Source of the DNA: CAIYTF01 sp963664845
GTDB taxonomy: Bacteria > Bacteroidota > Ignavibacteria > Ignavibacteriales > Ignavibacteriaceae
DNA length: 64,000 nt
Assembly: GCA_963664845.1 (NCBI GenBank)
Contig: OY761615.1
Location: 1,302,001-1,366,000 of the forward strand
Direction: 5' to 3'
Below are positions 26,062-34,070 of the stretch, one piece after another; the first letter of the stretch is position 1, and every line of letters starts with the position of its first letter. The translations under genes were made by a program, and so were the position numbers. Below the pieces are notes generated by a model that saw only the letters and a list, made by a program, of their open reading frames with translations, did not search any database and had not been told where the DNA came from.

Positions 26062-27519
26062 TCAGGAAACGACTTTGCGCTTCATCAGGATTTTCAACGT
26101 GTCAAAGGCAAAAACCCTGGTAACAAAAAGAATAAGCACAAATACGATTACCATACAGATTCGCAGCACAATATGCGAATTCAAAAAATCCAAAAAGCCA
26201 TAATAGAGAAATCCGTAAACGGCGAGCAACAACGAAACAACAGAGATTTTCCCCCACTCATATTTTATCGGGTAAATTTTCCAGGATGCAAAATAAAATC
26301 CAACCGCCATCAGGAAATAGCTCAATAGCGTTGCAAGGGCGGCGCCCATAATGTCGTATTTGGGTACCAGGAGGAAGTTAGCATCAACGTTCACGATGGC
26401 TCCCATTGCCATAATTAACGGAAAGACAATACTCTTCTCCTTAATGAATAAACCAGCTGCGAAGTTCACATAAAACCCGTTGAACAAATAAGCAAGCAAT
26501 ACAACCGGAACAATGGAAAGTCCGCTCCAATAGGCGCGTCCTATCAGCGAGAAATGCCGCACTTCCAGAGTTGCAGCATCAAAGATGAAGAATGATATCA
26601 CTACCAGCAAAATGGCACCAACTGCGGTGAAATAGGTGAACACGCGGGCAAATATTTCCTTCACATTCTCTTCCTTTGCATTCTCAAGGAAAAACGGCTG
26701 CCAGGCGTATTGGAACATGGATACATACAACATCATAAAAATGCCCAGACGATAGTTCGCCTGATATATTCCCAACACTTTAAACCCTTTGAGGCGCTCA
26801 ACAATGGGGCGATCTATCACCTGCATAAAAACCGAGGCAATTCCCGCGGGCAGATAAGGCAGTCCAAATTTGAATATTCTTTTGAACAGATCTTTGTCGA
26901 ATTTCCCAAAACGAAATTCAAAAAGCTCCGGTATCAGAAACGCAAAGGTAAGAGCAGAAGCAGCAAGATTGCTTATAAACACGCTCTCAATTCCCATTTT
27001 AAAGAAGAGTATCAACACGATGTTTATGACAATATTCAGAACAATATTGGAAATCCTGATCAGTGAAAACCGCAGTGCTTTTTTTTGCAGCCGGAGGGAG
27101 ATGAAAGGCAAGGCGGCAAGCGAATCAAGCATCAGTATGCCGGCCACATAATACCACAAATGCTGATACTCTGCGGGGATGCTCAGCATAAAAGAGAGTT
27201 GCTGCTGACCAAGCAATAATCCCAGGACCAGCAGACCGTCAACCAATACAACCGGTGTCAGTGCTGTTCTCAGTATCGTCTGCTTCAGCGAAGCATCTTC
27301 GCTGCCTGCAAATTTCAGATAGCCGGAATCCATGCCGAACAGGAAGAAAATGTTCAGCAGCGCAATGAAAGAATAGAGAATTGAGAGCACCCCATAATCA
27401 GCCGGCAGGAAAAAATGCGTATAGATCGGAATAAGCAGAAAATTGAGGAATCTGCCCACTATGGTGCTTAAACCATAGAGGACGGTATCCTTCGTAAGCT
27501 GTTGCAGCTTATCGCGCAT
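26062..27519 (-). CDS. Wzx-type polysaccharide flippase (MOP superfamily)
   Basis: 485-residue inner-membrane protein with about 14 predicted helices, of the MOP/oligosaccharide-flippase family that moves undecaprenol-linked repeat units to the periplasm. The N-terminus shows the family form (YGLSTIVGRFLNFLLIPIYT), followed by YGVLSILYSFIALLNIFFLFG and, in the middle, FGLPYLPAGIASVFMQVIDRPIV. The start is ATG 27519; a TTG four codons upstream is possible. It lies in the same minus-strand cluster as the WbaP-like initiating enzyme, Dpm1-like and GT2 proteins, which supports a role in surface-polysaccharide export. No polymerase (Wzy) gene is recognised in this window. Confidence 0.9.
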   Translation of the reverse strand: MRDKLQQLTKDTVLYGLSTIVGRFLNFLLIPIYTHFFLPADYGVLSILYSFIALLNIFFLFGMDSGYLKFAGSEDASLKQTILRTALTPVVLVDGLLVLGLLLGQQQLSFMLSIPAEYQHLWYYVAGILMLDSLAALPFISLRLQKKALRFSLIRISNIVLNIVINIVLILFFKMGIESVFISNLAASALTFAFLIPELFEFRFGKFDKDLFKRIFKFGLPYLPAGIASVFMQVIDRPIVERLKGFKVLGIYQANYRLGIFMMLYVSMFQYAWQPFFLENAKEENVKEIFARVFTYFTAVGAILLVVISFFIFDAATLEVRHFSLIGRAYWSGLSIVPVVLLAYLFNGFYVNFAAGLFIKEKSIVFPLIMAMGAIVNVDANFLLVPKYDIMGAALATLLSYFLMAVGFYFASWKIYPIKYEWGKISVVSLLLAVYGFLYYGFLDFLNSHIVLRICMVIVFVLILFVTRVFAFDTLKILMKRKVVS

Positions 27520-27546
27520 GGTGCTTCCCAATGCTTCCCCTTTTGC

Positions 27547-28404
27547 TTAGGTTAGTTCTATCTCAAGAGAAATATCCAGTGCCGACGGACTGTGCGTTAG
27601 GGCGCCTACAGAAATATAATCAACCCCGGTTAGTGCAATTGGCCTAACGGTTTCCAAATTAACGCCTCCTGATGCTTCTGTTTTGCAATGGCCATGAATA
27701 TAGCGGATCGCTTTCCGCATTTCAGATAGCTCCATATTGTCCAGCATAATAATATCTACCGGCAATTCCGCGGCCACTTTAACCTGCTCAAGAGTATCAG
27801 CTTCAACCTCAATTTTATGATTGGGGTATTTTTCATTTCTATACCTGACACAGCGGTTTATTGCTTCGGCGATTGAACCAGCAGCCTCGATGTGATTGTC
27901 TTTAATTAGGAACATATCAAACAGGCTAAACCGGTGGTTTTCACCTCCGCCGTGCAAAACGGCAAGTTTATCCAGATACCGCAAACCGGGAACCGTTTTG
28001 CGGGTGTCCAGAATTTTCGTCCGGGTGTCACTGATCTTTTCGAGGTATATATTTGTCAGTGTTGCAATTCCGCTCATACGGAGCAAAAAGTTCAGTGCTG
28101 TCCGCTCTGCAGTCAGTATTCCCGAAGCAGAGCCAGAAACGGTTGCAAGTTTGTCTCCCTGCCTGATCAGCGTTCCATTGGCAACGAGCTGCTCAAACTG
28201 AATTGCGGGGTCCACCGTCTGGAAAACCTTCCCGGCAATGTCCAGTCCAGATAACACACCATCTTGTTTCGCGAGAAAGAAACCTTGTGCTTTGTCGTTC
28301 GCAGAAAAAATGGCTTGCGTGGTTACATCCTCATCAGCGCGGTCTTCTTCAAGTGCCCTGACGATAAGAGCTTCGAGCATTCCGTCAGGTAAATTTTCAT
28401 TCAT
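27547..28404 (-). CDS. nadC: Nicotinate-nucleotide diphosphorylase (carboxylating)
   Basis: Converts quinolinate and PRPP to nicotinate mononucleotide, CO2 and pyrophosphate in de novo NAD synthesis. 285 residues from ATG 28404, the normal size. Motifs: EDRADEDVTTQAI near the N-terminus, ERTALNFLLRMSGIAT (about 98), DTRKTVPGLRYLDK with the catalytic region and KLAVLHGGGENHR (about 130-155), IKDNHI, EVEADTLEQ, and SGGVNLETV near the C-terminus. A longer frame exists upstream but overlaps the thioesterase gene; the chosen ATG overlaps that gene's stop by 8 bp (ATGAATGA), a classical coupling. nadA and nadB are not in the window. Confidence 0.96.
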   Translation of the reverse strand: MNENLPDGMLEALIVRALEEDRADEDVTTQAIFSANDKAQGFFLAKQDGVLSGLDIAGKVFQTVDPAIQFEQLVANGTLIRQGDKLATVSGSASGILTAERTALNFLLRMSGIATLTNIYLEKISDTRTKILDTRKTVPGLRYLDKLAVLHGGGENHRFSLFDMFLIKDNHIEAAGSIAEAINRCVRYRNEKYPNHKIEVEADTLEQVKVAAELPVDIIMLDNMELSEMRKAIRYIHGHCKTEASGGVNLETVRPIALTGVDYISVGALTHSPSALDISLEIELT

Positions 28405-28807
28405 AATAATTAGCAATTTGGTTAATAAAAAATTCCGGTGCCCTGCAGGCCTTTTTGGTTTCAGATTTAATAAAGAGCAGATCGACATAACCCTCAACAA
28501 TAACTATGTTTCTGGCAATACTTCGTATGGTATGTTCAATGTGCACCTTAGCCCCCGTCAGTTCCGGTACACGGGTTTCTATTTCGAGTTCTTCGTCATA
28601 GAGTGCCGCATTTTTATACTTGATAAACGTCTCCCGGACAGGCATTTGATAGCCTTCTTCTTCGATTTTACGATAGGGAAGGCCGATGTCGCGCATCATT
28701 TCTGTTCTTCCCACCTCAAAATACTCAAAATATTTTCCATTATAGACAAAGCCCATTTGGTCCGTATCGGCATAGCGCACACGAACCTTGCTTTTATGTA
28801 TCAGCAT
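28397..28807 (-). CDS. YbgC-like acyl-CoA thioesterase (4HBT family)
   Basis: 136-residue hotdog-fold thioesterase. The family signature is clear: VRVRYADTDQMGFVYNGKYF (about 8-27; Asp16 is the expected catalytic residue), then FEVGRTEMMRDIGL, and a beta-rich C-terminal half (LEIETRVPEL, VHIEHTIRS). It hydrolyses acyl-CoA (or acyl-ACP) thioesters; substrate chain length cannot be told. It lies 3 bp downstream of accA and overlaps nadC, so it belongs to a lipid/cofactor transcript. In other bacteria ybgC is found with tol-pal, which is not the case here. Confidence 0.9.
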   Translation of the reverse strand: MLIHKSKVRVRYADTDQMGFVYNGKYFEYFEVGRTEMMRDIGLPYRKIEEEGYQMPVRETFIKYKNAALYDEELEIETRVPELTGAKVHIEHTIRSIARNIVIVEGYVDLLFIKSETKKACRAPEFFINQIANYYE

Positions 28808-28810
28808 AAC

Positions 28811-29761
28811 CTATTCCACAAATTTTCCCATTTGAGCAAACTTCTCCACCCGTTGCTCAACAAGCTTCTCCGGTTTAATTTTGACAAGTTGTTTTAACTC
28901 TTCCAGCAGTGCTGTTTTCAGTGTTGCTGCAGTTAACTCATGATTCTGGTGCGCTCCACCCAGTGGTTCGGGAATGATCCGGTCAATAACGTTTAGCGAC
29001 AGGAGATCCGGGGCAGTGAGTTTGAGTGCTTCAGCAGCCTGCTCTTTATAATCCCACGTTTTCCATAAAATGCTGGAGCAGGATTCAGGACTAATAACAG
29101 AATACCAACAATTCTCCAACATCAGGATGCGGTCACCAACGCCAATGCCAAGCGCGCCACCACTGGCTCCTTCGCCAATTACGACCACAATAATCGGAAC
29201 TTTCAGTTTGCTCATTTCAAACAGGTTGCGGGCAATGGCCTCAGCCTGTCCGCGTTCTTCAGCTTCCAATCCCGGATAAGCACCGGGGGTGTCAATAAAG
29301 GTTATCACCGGCTTTTGGAATTTTTCTGCAAGTTTCATCAGGCGGAGAGCTTTGCGGTAGCCTTCCGGATTGGGCATGCCGAAATTGCGGAAGACATTTG
29401 ATTTGGTGTCGCGGCCTTTTTGATGACCAATGATCATCACTTTGAATTCATCAAGCATGGCAAAGCCTCCCACGATGGCTTTATCATCTTTCACGTTCCT
29501 GTCACCGTGCAGCTCAAGAAAGTTCTGCGTCATCAGATAGATATAATCAAGCGTATAGGGGCGCTCGGGATGCCGTGCAAGCTGCACCCTCTGCCATCGC
29601 GTGAGGTTCTTATATATATTCTGCTTAAGCTCAGTCACTTTGTGCTCAATAAGTTTTATTTCCGGCTCAATGTGCAAACTGTCGGAAACTTTCCGCATTT
29701 CAACAAGCTTCTCTTCAAGTTCTGCAATCGGTTTTTCAAATTCCAAAATTGTCTTTGCCAT
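28811..29761 (-). CDS. accA: Acetyl-CoA carboxylase carboxyltransferase subunit alpha
   Basis: Forms with AccD the transferase that moves CO2 from carboxybiotin to acetyl-CoA, giving malonyl-CoA for fatty-acid synthesis. 316 residues, the normal length. The sequence shows the N-terminal helical part (LEFEKPIAELEEKL), RHPERPYTLDYI, DRNVKDDKAIVGGFA, GHQKGRDTKSN, the oxyanion region FIDTPGAYPGLEAEERGQ (about 163-180), IGEGASGGALGIGV and SVISPESCSSILWK (about 227). It starts at ATG 29761, 3 bp after the GT2-fusion gene. accD is not in the window. Confidence 0.97.
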   Translation of the reverse strand: MAKTILEFEKPIAELEEKLVEMRKVSDSLHIEPEIKLIEHKVTELKQNIYKNLTRWQRVQLARHPERPYTLDYIYLMTQNFLELHGDRNVKDDKAIVGGFAMLDEFKVMIIGHQKGRDTKSNVFRNFGMPNPEGYRKALRLMKLAEKFQKPVITFIDTPGAYPGLEAEERGQAEAIARNLFEMSKLKVPIIVVVIGEGASGGALGIGVGDRILMLENCWYSVISPESCSSILWKTWDYKEQAAEALKLTAPDLLSLNVIDRIIPEPLGGAHQNHELTAATLKTALLEELKQLVKIKPEKLVEQRVEKFAQMGKFVE

Positions 29762-29764
29762 AAC

Positions 29765-31735
29765 TCATTCTCCCGAAAGAATTTTAATAAATGATTTCGA
29801 AAGGATTTCCATATCCAACCAAATATTCTGATTTTTTGCGTAAAAAATATCCAACTTATCCAAATTTTGTTCACCTTCAAACTCGATGAACCATAATCCG
29901 GTGATTCCCTTTTTGCCCAGATAAAGTGCAGAACTATGCACCATCTTCGGTCCAATAATACTCATACTTCCGTTCAAAACAGAGGGCAAAAACCTGCACC
30001 ATTGCTGCAACACCTGTTTTTTCCTGCCGGGACCACTGGAAAAACGTAAAATACACAAAACCGGGATAAGCACCATAGCCATCACAATATCAAACAGGCG
30101 TTTAATTATCTTTTGTGCCGGGCGGGAAAGATTGTACGAAATTTCCACCAGAGGAATGTCCTCAAGCATGGTAATTTCCGTTTTCCCAATAATAAACTGC
30201 ATATCACTACCCGCGACTTTGAATTCGATTCCCTGCTTCTGCAACCCGGAAACCACTTCCATAATTTTTGCATACGACAGATCGCCTGTTGAGAATATGA
30301 CTTCTGTCACTTTTAATTCAGTTATTACCTTATCGATGTTTTCCAGAGAACCGACCACCGTTGAGCCGAGTATTTTTGATCCTACATCCCGCATGTCCGA
30401 AGCGATAAAACCCATAAGCTGATAATATTCGGTTCGCTTGGAGAGGAGCCTTTCCGCAATTGCCTTGGCTGAATCTGATGCACCCACAACCAAAACCCTG
30501 CGGGCACCGGCACGAAACGGATTATCGAGTTTAAGCTTAAACTTTGCAATCAACCGCCAGACGATAAAGCCTAAAGAGGCAATGATGTAGGTTAAAAGAA
30601 CCACTGCGCGGCTGTAACCAAACTCCTTAAAGAAATACGTGAGCGAAGTTAACATCAGGAAACTGCATACGGATGCAAGAAGGGATAGCCCTACTGATAT
30701 GGTATCCTTTTTAAATTGTCCGATGATGGCACCAATACCGGTATGCAGCAATACAGGCACGGTATATATAACCGGCACCGCAAACTCGGGGAACCCATTC
30801 CAGTGGCTTTCGTGTTTAATGATCTGTTCCGCAAAATAAAGGGCGTAGTCAAAGACGATGACATCCAGGACAAAGGTCAAAAAGACCAACCGTTTTCGCC
30901 AGATGAAAGCCATTGAATACCGGACAGCAATTCCCAGCATCAGTATTGCTTCGACAAAAAGATATGCAGCAAAATGTTTCCTTACAAACAGCCGCATGGC
31001 ATTGTAAAAATTGGCAGTATCATTAACACTGCTGCGTTTGGTGCTCTCCCCTTTAAAATGAATGATCTGGGTCTCGTGCACGTAATACACCTTATAACCT
31101 GCCTTTTGCACACGGTAGCAAAGGTCCAAATCTTCCCCATACATAAAAAAGTCCTCATCGAGCCCGCCAATGGCATCGTATACTTCTTTCCGGATCATCA
31201 TGAATGAGCCGGATATTGCATCAACCTCATATGATTGGTTTTCGTCCCGATAGGTAAGATTATATCTGGCAAAGAGACGGCTTTGGGGGAAAAGATTGCT
31301 TAGCCCGGAAACTTTGCAAAATGAAGTCCAGGGACCGGGGAAACCTCTACGGCAGGCCAATTGAAGTGTTCCGTCAGGATTTAATATCTTGCAGCCGGCC
31401 ATCCCCACTTCTGCATGATTATCCATGAATGAAATCATTACTTTGAGAGTATTTTCATTGAGAATGGTATCAGGATTCAACAGAAGAATATTCTTGCCGG
31501 TAGCCATTTTGAGGCCAATATTATTGGCCTTTGCGAAACCAAGATTTTCCCGGTTCCATACGCATTTAACATGAGGGAATTTTTGTTCAATAATGTCTTT
31601 GCTGCCGTCACTTGAGGCGTTATCAATGACAAAAATTTCCGTTTCAATTCCCACAGTGGCAGGAACTATCGAATTGAGCAGATTCTCAAGAAATTCTTTA
31701 ACATTATAGTTGACAATAATTATGGAAAGATCCAC
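29765..31735 (-). CDS. GT2 glycosyltransferase fused to degenerate sugar-phosphotransferase domain
   Basis: 656 residues, GTG start. Part 1 (1-235) is a rhamnosyltransferase-like GT2: IIIVNYNVKEF, VIDNASSDGS, NPDT as the DxD-type motif, and EDLDLCYRVQKAGY. Part 2 (about 255-420) has several membrane helices. Part 3 (about 424-540) is a CoA/NAD-binding-like domain (RVLVVGASDSAKAIAERLL) as in PssY/WbaP-type proteins. Part 4 (about 545-656) begins IIKRLFDIVMAMVLIPVL like a polyprenyl-phosphate sugar-1-phosphate transferase, but the catalytic stretch (KFRSM..DAE and RIDE-P-QMWN) is missing and only MSIIGPKM remains. Part 1 should be active; part 4 probably is not. Confidence 0.85.
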   Translation of the reverse strand: MDLSIIIVNYNVKEFLENLLNSIVPATVGIETEIFVIDNASSDGSKDIIEQKFPHVKCVWNRENLGFAKANNIGLKMATGKNILLLNPDTILNENTLKVMISFMDNHAEVGMAGCKILNPDGTLQLACRRGFPGPWTSFCKVSGLSNLFPQSRLFARYNLTYRDENQSYEVDAISGSFMMIRKEVYDAIGGLDEDFFMYGEDLDLCYRVQKAGYKVYYVHETQIIHFKGESTKRSSVNDTANFYNAMRLFVRKHFAAYLFVEAILMLGIAVRYSMAFIWRKRLVFLTFVLDVIVFDYALYFAEQIIKHESHWNGFPEFAVPVIYTVPVLLHTGIGAIIGQFKKDTISVGLSLLASVCSFLMLTSLTYFFKEFGYSRAVVLLTYIIASLGFIVWRLIAKFKLKLDNPFRAGARRVLVVGASDSAKAIAERLLSKRTEYYQLMGFIASDMRDVGSKILGSTVVGSLENIDKVITELKVTEVIFSTGDLSYAKIMEVVSGLQKQGIEFKVAGSDMQFIIGKTEITMLEDIPLVEISYNLSRPAQKIIKRLFDIVMAMVLIPVLCILRFSSGPGRKKQVLQQWCRFLPSVLNGSMSIIGPKMVHSSALYLGKKGITGLWFIEFEGEQNLDKLDIFYAKNQNIWLDMEILSKSFIKILSGE

Positions 31736-31744
31736 GATGAGACC

Positions 31745-32467
31745 TTATAGCAGACCAAACATAGACTGAAGCCGCAATTTCCAGACTAACCAGGCTGCTT
31801 CATACACAATATTTTTTGACATTTTTGAAGTTCCAACATGCCGGTCGATAAAAATGATAGAAATTTCCTTGATCTTGAACCCTTTTTTCCAAATCTTATA
31901 ATTCATCTCGATCTGAAAAGCATATCCGTTTGAATGGATCTGGGATAAATCAACAGTCATTAATGCTTCCCTTCTGAAACATTTGAAGCCACCGGTTGAA
32001 TCGGCAATGGGCATCCCGGTAATCCAGCGGGTATACAGATTGGCAAAATAGCTCAGCAAGAGTCTGCGCATCGGCCAATTCACAACGTTCACGCCATTGA
32101 GGTACCTGCTCCCGATAACCAAATCGTTTTTTTGAATTTCCAGCAAAAAATTGCCAATTTCCCTCGGATCGTGAGAATAATCGGCATCCATTTCAAAGAT
32201 AAAATCATAATTATTCTCGATCGCGTAATTAAAACCTTCACAATACGCTGTTCCGAGACCCATTTTCCTGGGACGCCGGAGGAGATGGATTCGCGGATCA
32301 CTTTTTGACTGTTCTTCAACAAAATCACCCGTACCATCAGGTGAATTATCGTCAACAACAAGAATCTCGACCATTTCCGGATACCATTCAAAGATGTCCG
32401 GGATCAGGTTCTTTATATTATCAAGTTCGTTATAAGTAGGTATAATAATTAATGCAATTTTTGCCAT
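31745..32467 (-). CDS. Dpm1-like polyprenol-phosphate glycosyltransferase
   Basis: 240-residue GT2 enzyme without membrane helices, of the dolichyl-phosphate mannose synthase family. It should transfer a sugar (commonly mannose or glucose) from a nucleotide sugar to polyprenyl phosphate. Motifs: IIIPTYNELDNIKNL (about 7), ILVVDDNSPDGTGD, MGLGTAYCEGF, and the DxD FEMDADYSHDP (about 90-100), then VIGSRYLNG and a C-terminal SFRKE-like region (FKIKEISIIFIDRHVGTSKM). It lies between the WbaP-like gene and the GT2 fusion, consistent with glycolipid or polysaccharide assembly. The sugar it uses cannot be inferred. Confidence 0.92.
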   Translation of the reverse strand: MAKIALIIIPTYNELDNIKNLIPDIFEWYPEMVEILVVDDNSPDGTGDFVEEQSKSDPRIHLLRRPRKMGLGTAYCEGFNYAIENNYDFIFEMDADYSHDPREIGNFLLEIQKNDLVIGSRYLNGVNVVNWPMRRLLLSYFANLYTRWITGMPIADSTGGFKCFRREALMTVDLSQIHSNGYAFQIEMNYKIWKKGFKIKEISIIFIDRHVGTSKMSKNIVYEAAWLVWKLRLQSMFGLL

Positions 32468-32502
32468 GGTACAATGATATTTTTGAACTGTATTTTAATA
32501 TA

Positions 32503-33900
32503 TTAATTATAATGCCCTTTGCCAAACAAAACCACCAGCACTGTTCTAACCAGAATCTTCATATCCATACGGAGCGACATATTCTCAATATAAAAAAGGT
32601 CATATTTGACTTTTTCCTTTACATCTTCAACTGTTTCATCATATTTATGTTTCACCTGCGCCCAACCGGTAATCCCGGGTCTGACCCGCAGCCTGCGTTT
32701 GTAATAAGGAATTTCTTCCGACAGTTTTTCAACAAAAAAGGGGCGTTCGGGTCGCGGACCAATGAGACTCATTTCTCCTTTCAAAACATTCCACATTTGG
32801 GGAATTTCATCAATTCTCACCCGTCTGATAAACCTGCCAACCGAGGTGATTCTCGGATCATTCTTTTGTGACCAGACGGGCCCGGTTTTTGTCTCCGCAT
32901 CAACACGCATGGATCTGAATTTAACAATCTTAAATGGTTTTCCTTGGATTCCGCACCGTTCCTGCAAATAGAATATGGGACCTTTGCTGTTAAGTTTAAT
33001 TGCTATCGCTGCAATGAGCAATAAAGGAGAATTAGTGATAAGCATAAATAAAGCAAAGACAATATCCATCAGCCGTTTTACCTTTTGCTCCCATGCCGGC
33101 ATTAACTGCGGATTTATGTCAATCAGCGGCACACCATAGAGCTGCATGGTTTTGGCCTGTCCACTCAGTATATCATACAACGTTGGAACTATTTTAAGTC
33201 CGACTTTGAAGTTCTCGGAGCGGGAGATGATATCAATGAGTAATTCGTCCTGATGATCGGTAAGGGCAAATACAACTTCCTTTATCTGGTAGTTTTCAAT
33301 TACCTTTTCATAGTCATTCACGGTTCCCAGAACAGGCGCATTATTAAACGTTTTTAAGGGGTTTTCCAAATCTTTGGTCTGTATATAGCCCACGATATCC
33401 AGCCCCAATCCTCTGGCCTCAGCTATCTCATTGGCAATGTTAAGCGATTCCTTCCCCAAACCAATAATCACCGTATTTTTTCTGCCGTAGCCTTTTATGA
33501 GGAAATACCGTTGCAAAAACCTGAGCAGCGATCTTCCTGTTGAAACAAAAACAAAAAAGACGCCCCAATAAAGCAAAATTATTGTTCTCATAGCCGATGC
33601 AACCCCACTTGATGTATCATCAACAAAAATTAAAGAAAAAAGCAGGAACGTGCCCACAAACGATGCCTTGAAGATGGATGATATTTCATCAAAACGGGAC
33701 GATGCGAACCACGACCGATATAATCCCAAAAAGCCAAAAATAAGCAGCCAAAACAGATAGACTACCAGCATGGGAGCCAAAAAATCAGGTTTTGTCAGCA
33801 TGTCGAACTGAAGCCTGATTGAATAGAATGCTGCCCAGGCTGAATTAATCATAAAAAAATCAACAAGCAGCAGAGTTAACTTCTCTTTTGTTTTATTCAT
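32503..33900 (-). CDS. WbaP-like polyprenyl glycosylphosphotransferase
   Basis: Initiates surface polysaccharide or O-unit synthesis by moving a sugar-1-phosphate from a UDP-sugar to undecaprenyl phosphate. 465 residues: four or five N-terminal membrane helices (about 8-110), a CoA/NAD-binding-like domain (about 138-250), and the C-terminal transferase domain after the reentrant helix KRLMDIVFALFMLITNSPLL. The catalytic set is intact: KFRSMRVDAETKTG (about 325), RITSVGRFIRRVRIDEIPQM and WNVLKGEMSLIGPRPERP. It is the first gene of the minus-strand polysaccharide cluster and is divergent from lptD across 170 bp. Confidence 0.94.
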   Translation of the reverse strand: MNKTKEKLTLLLVDFFMINSAWAAFYSIRLQFDMLTKPDFLAPMLVVYLFWLLIFGFLGLYRSWFASSRFDEISSIFKASFVGTFLLFSLIFVDDTSSGVASAMRTIILLYWGVFFVFVSTGRSLLRFLQRYFLIKGYGRKNTVIIGLGKESLNIANEIAEARGLGLDIVGYIQTKDLENPLKTFNNAPVLGTVNDYEKVIENYQIKEVVFALTDHQDELLIDIISRSENFKVGLKIVPTLYDILSGQAKTMQLYGVPLIDINPQLMPAWEQKVKRLMDIVFALFMLITNSPLLLIAAIAIKLNSKGPIFYLQERCGIQGKPFKIVKFRSMRVDAETKTGPVWSQKNDPRITSVGRFIRRVRIDEIPQMWNVLKGEMSLIGPRPERPFFVEKLSEEIPYYKRRLRVRPGITGWAQVKHKYDETVEDVKEKVKYDLFYIENMSLRMDMKILVRTVLVVLFGKGHYN

Positions 33901-34070
33901 TATGCAAAAACGTTCTTTTCATACCTATCTTATGTACAAATTTTGTGTTATTTTGGTAACAGTTAAAATATAATCTTGAAAAATATGAATTTTTTCCCTC
34001 GCATTGAATTTTTTCTGGTAAATAAATGCGAAGGCGCAGTTGCCCGGAAGTTCTTTATTAATAATTACTA

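Noticed and set aside
28238..28897. 219-codon plus-strand frame across nadC, the thioesterase and accA.
   Set aside because: It runs antisense over three well supported genes and has no recognisable domain.
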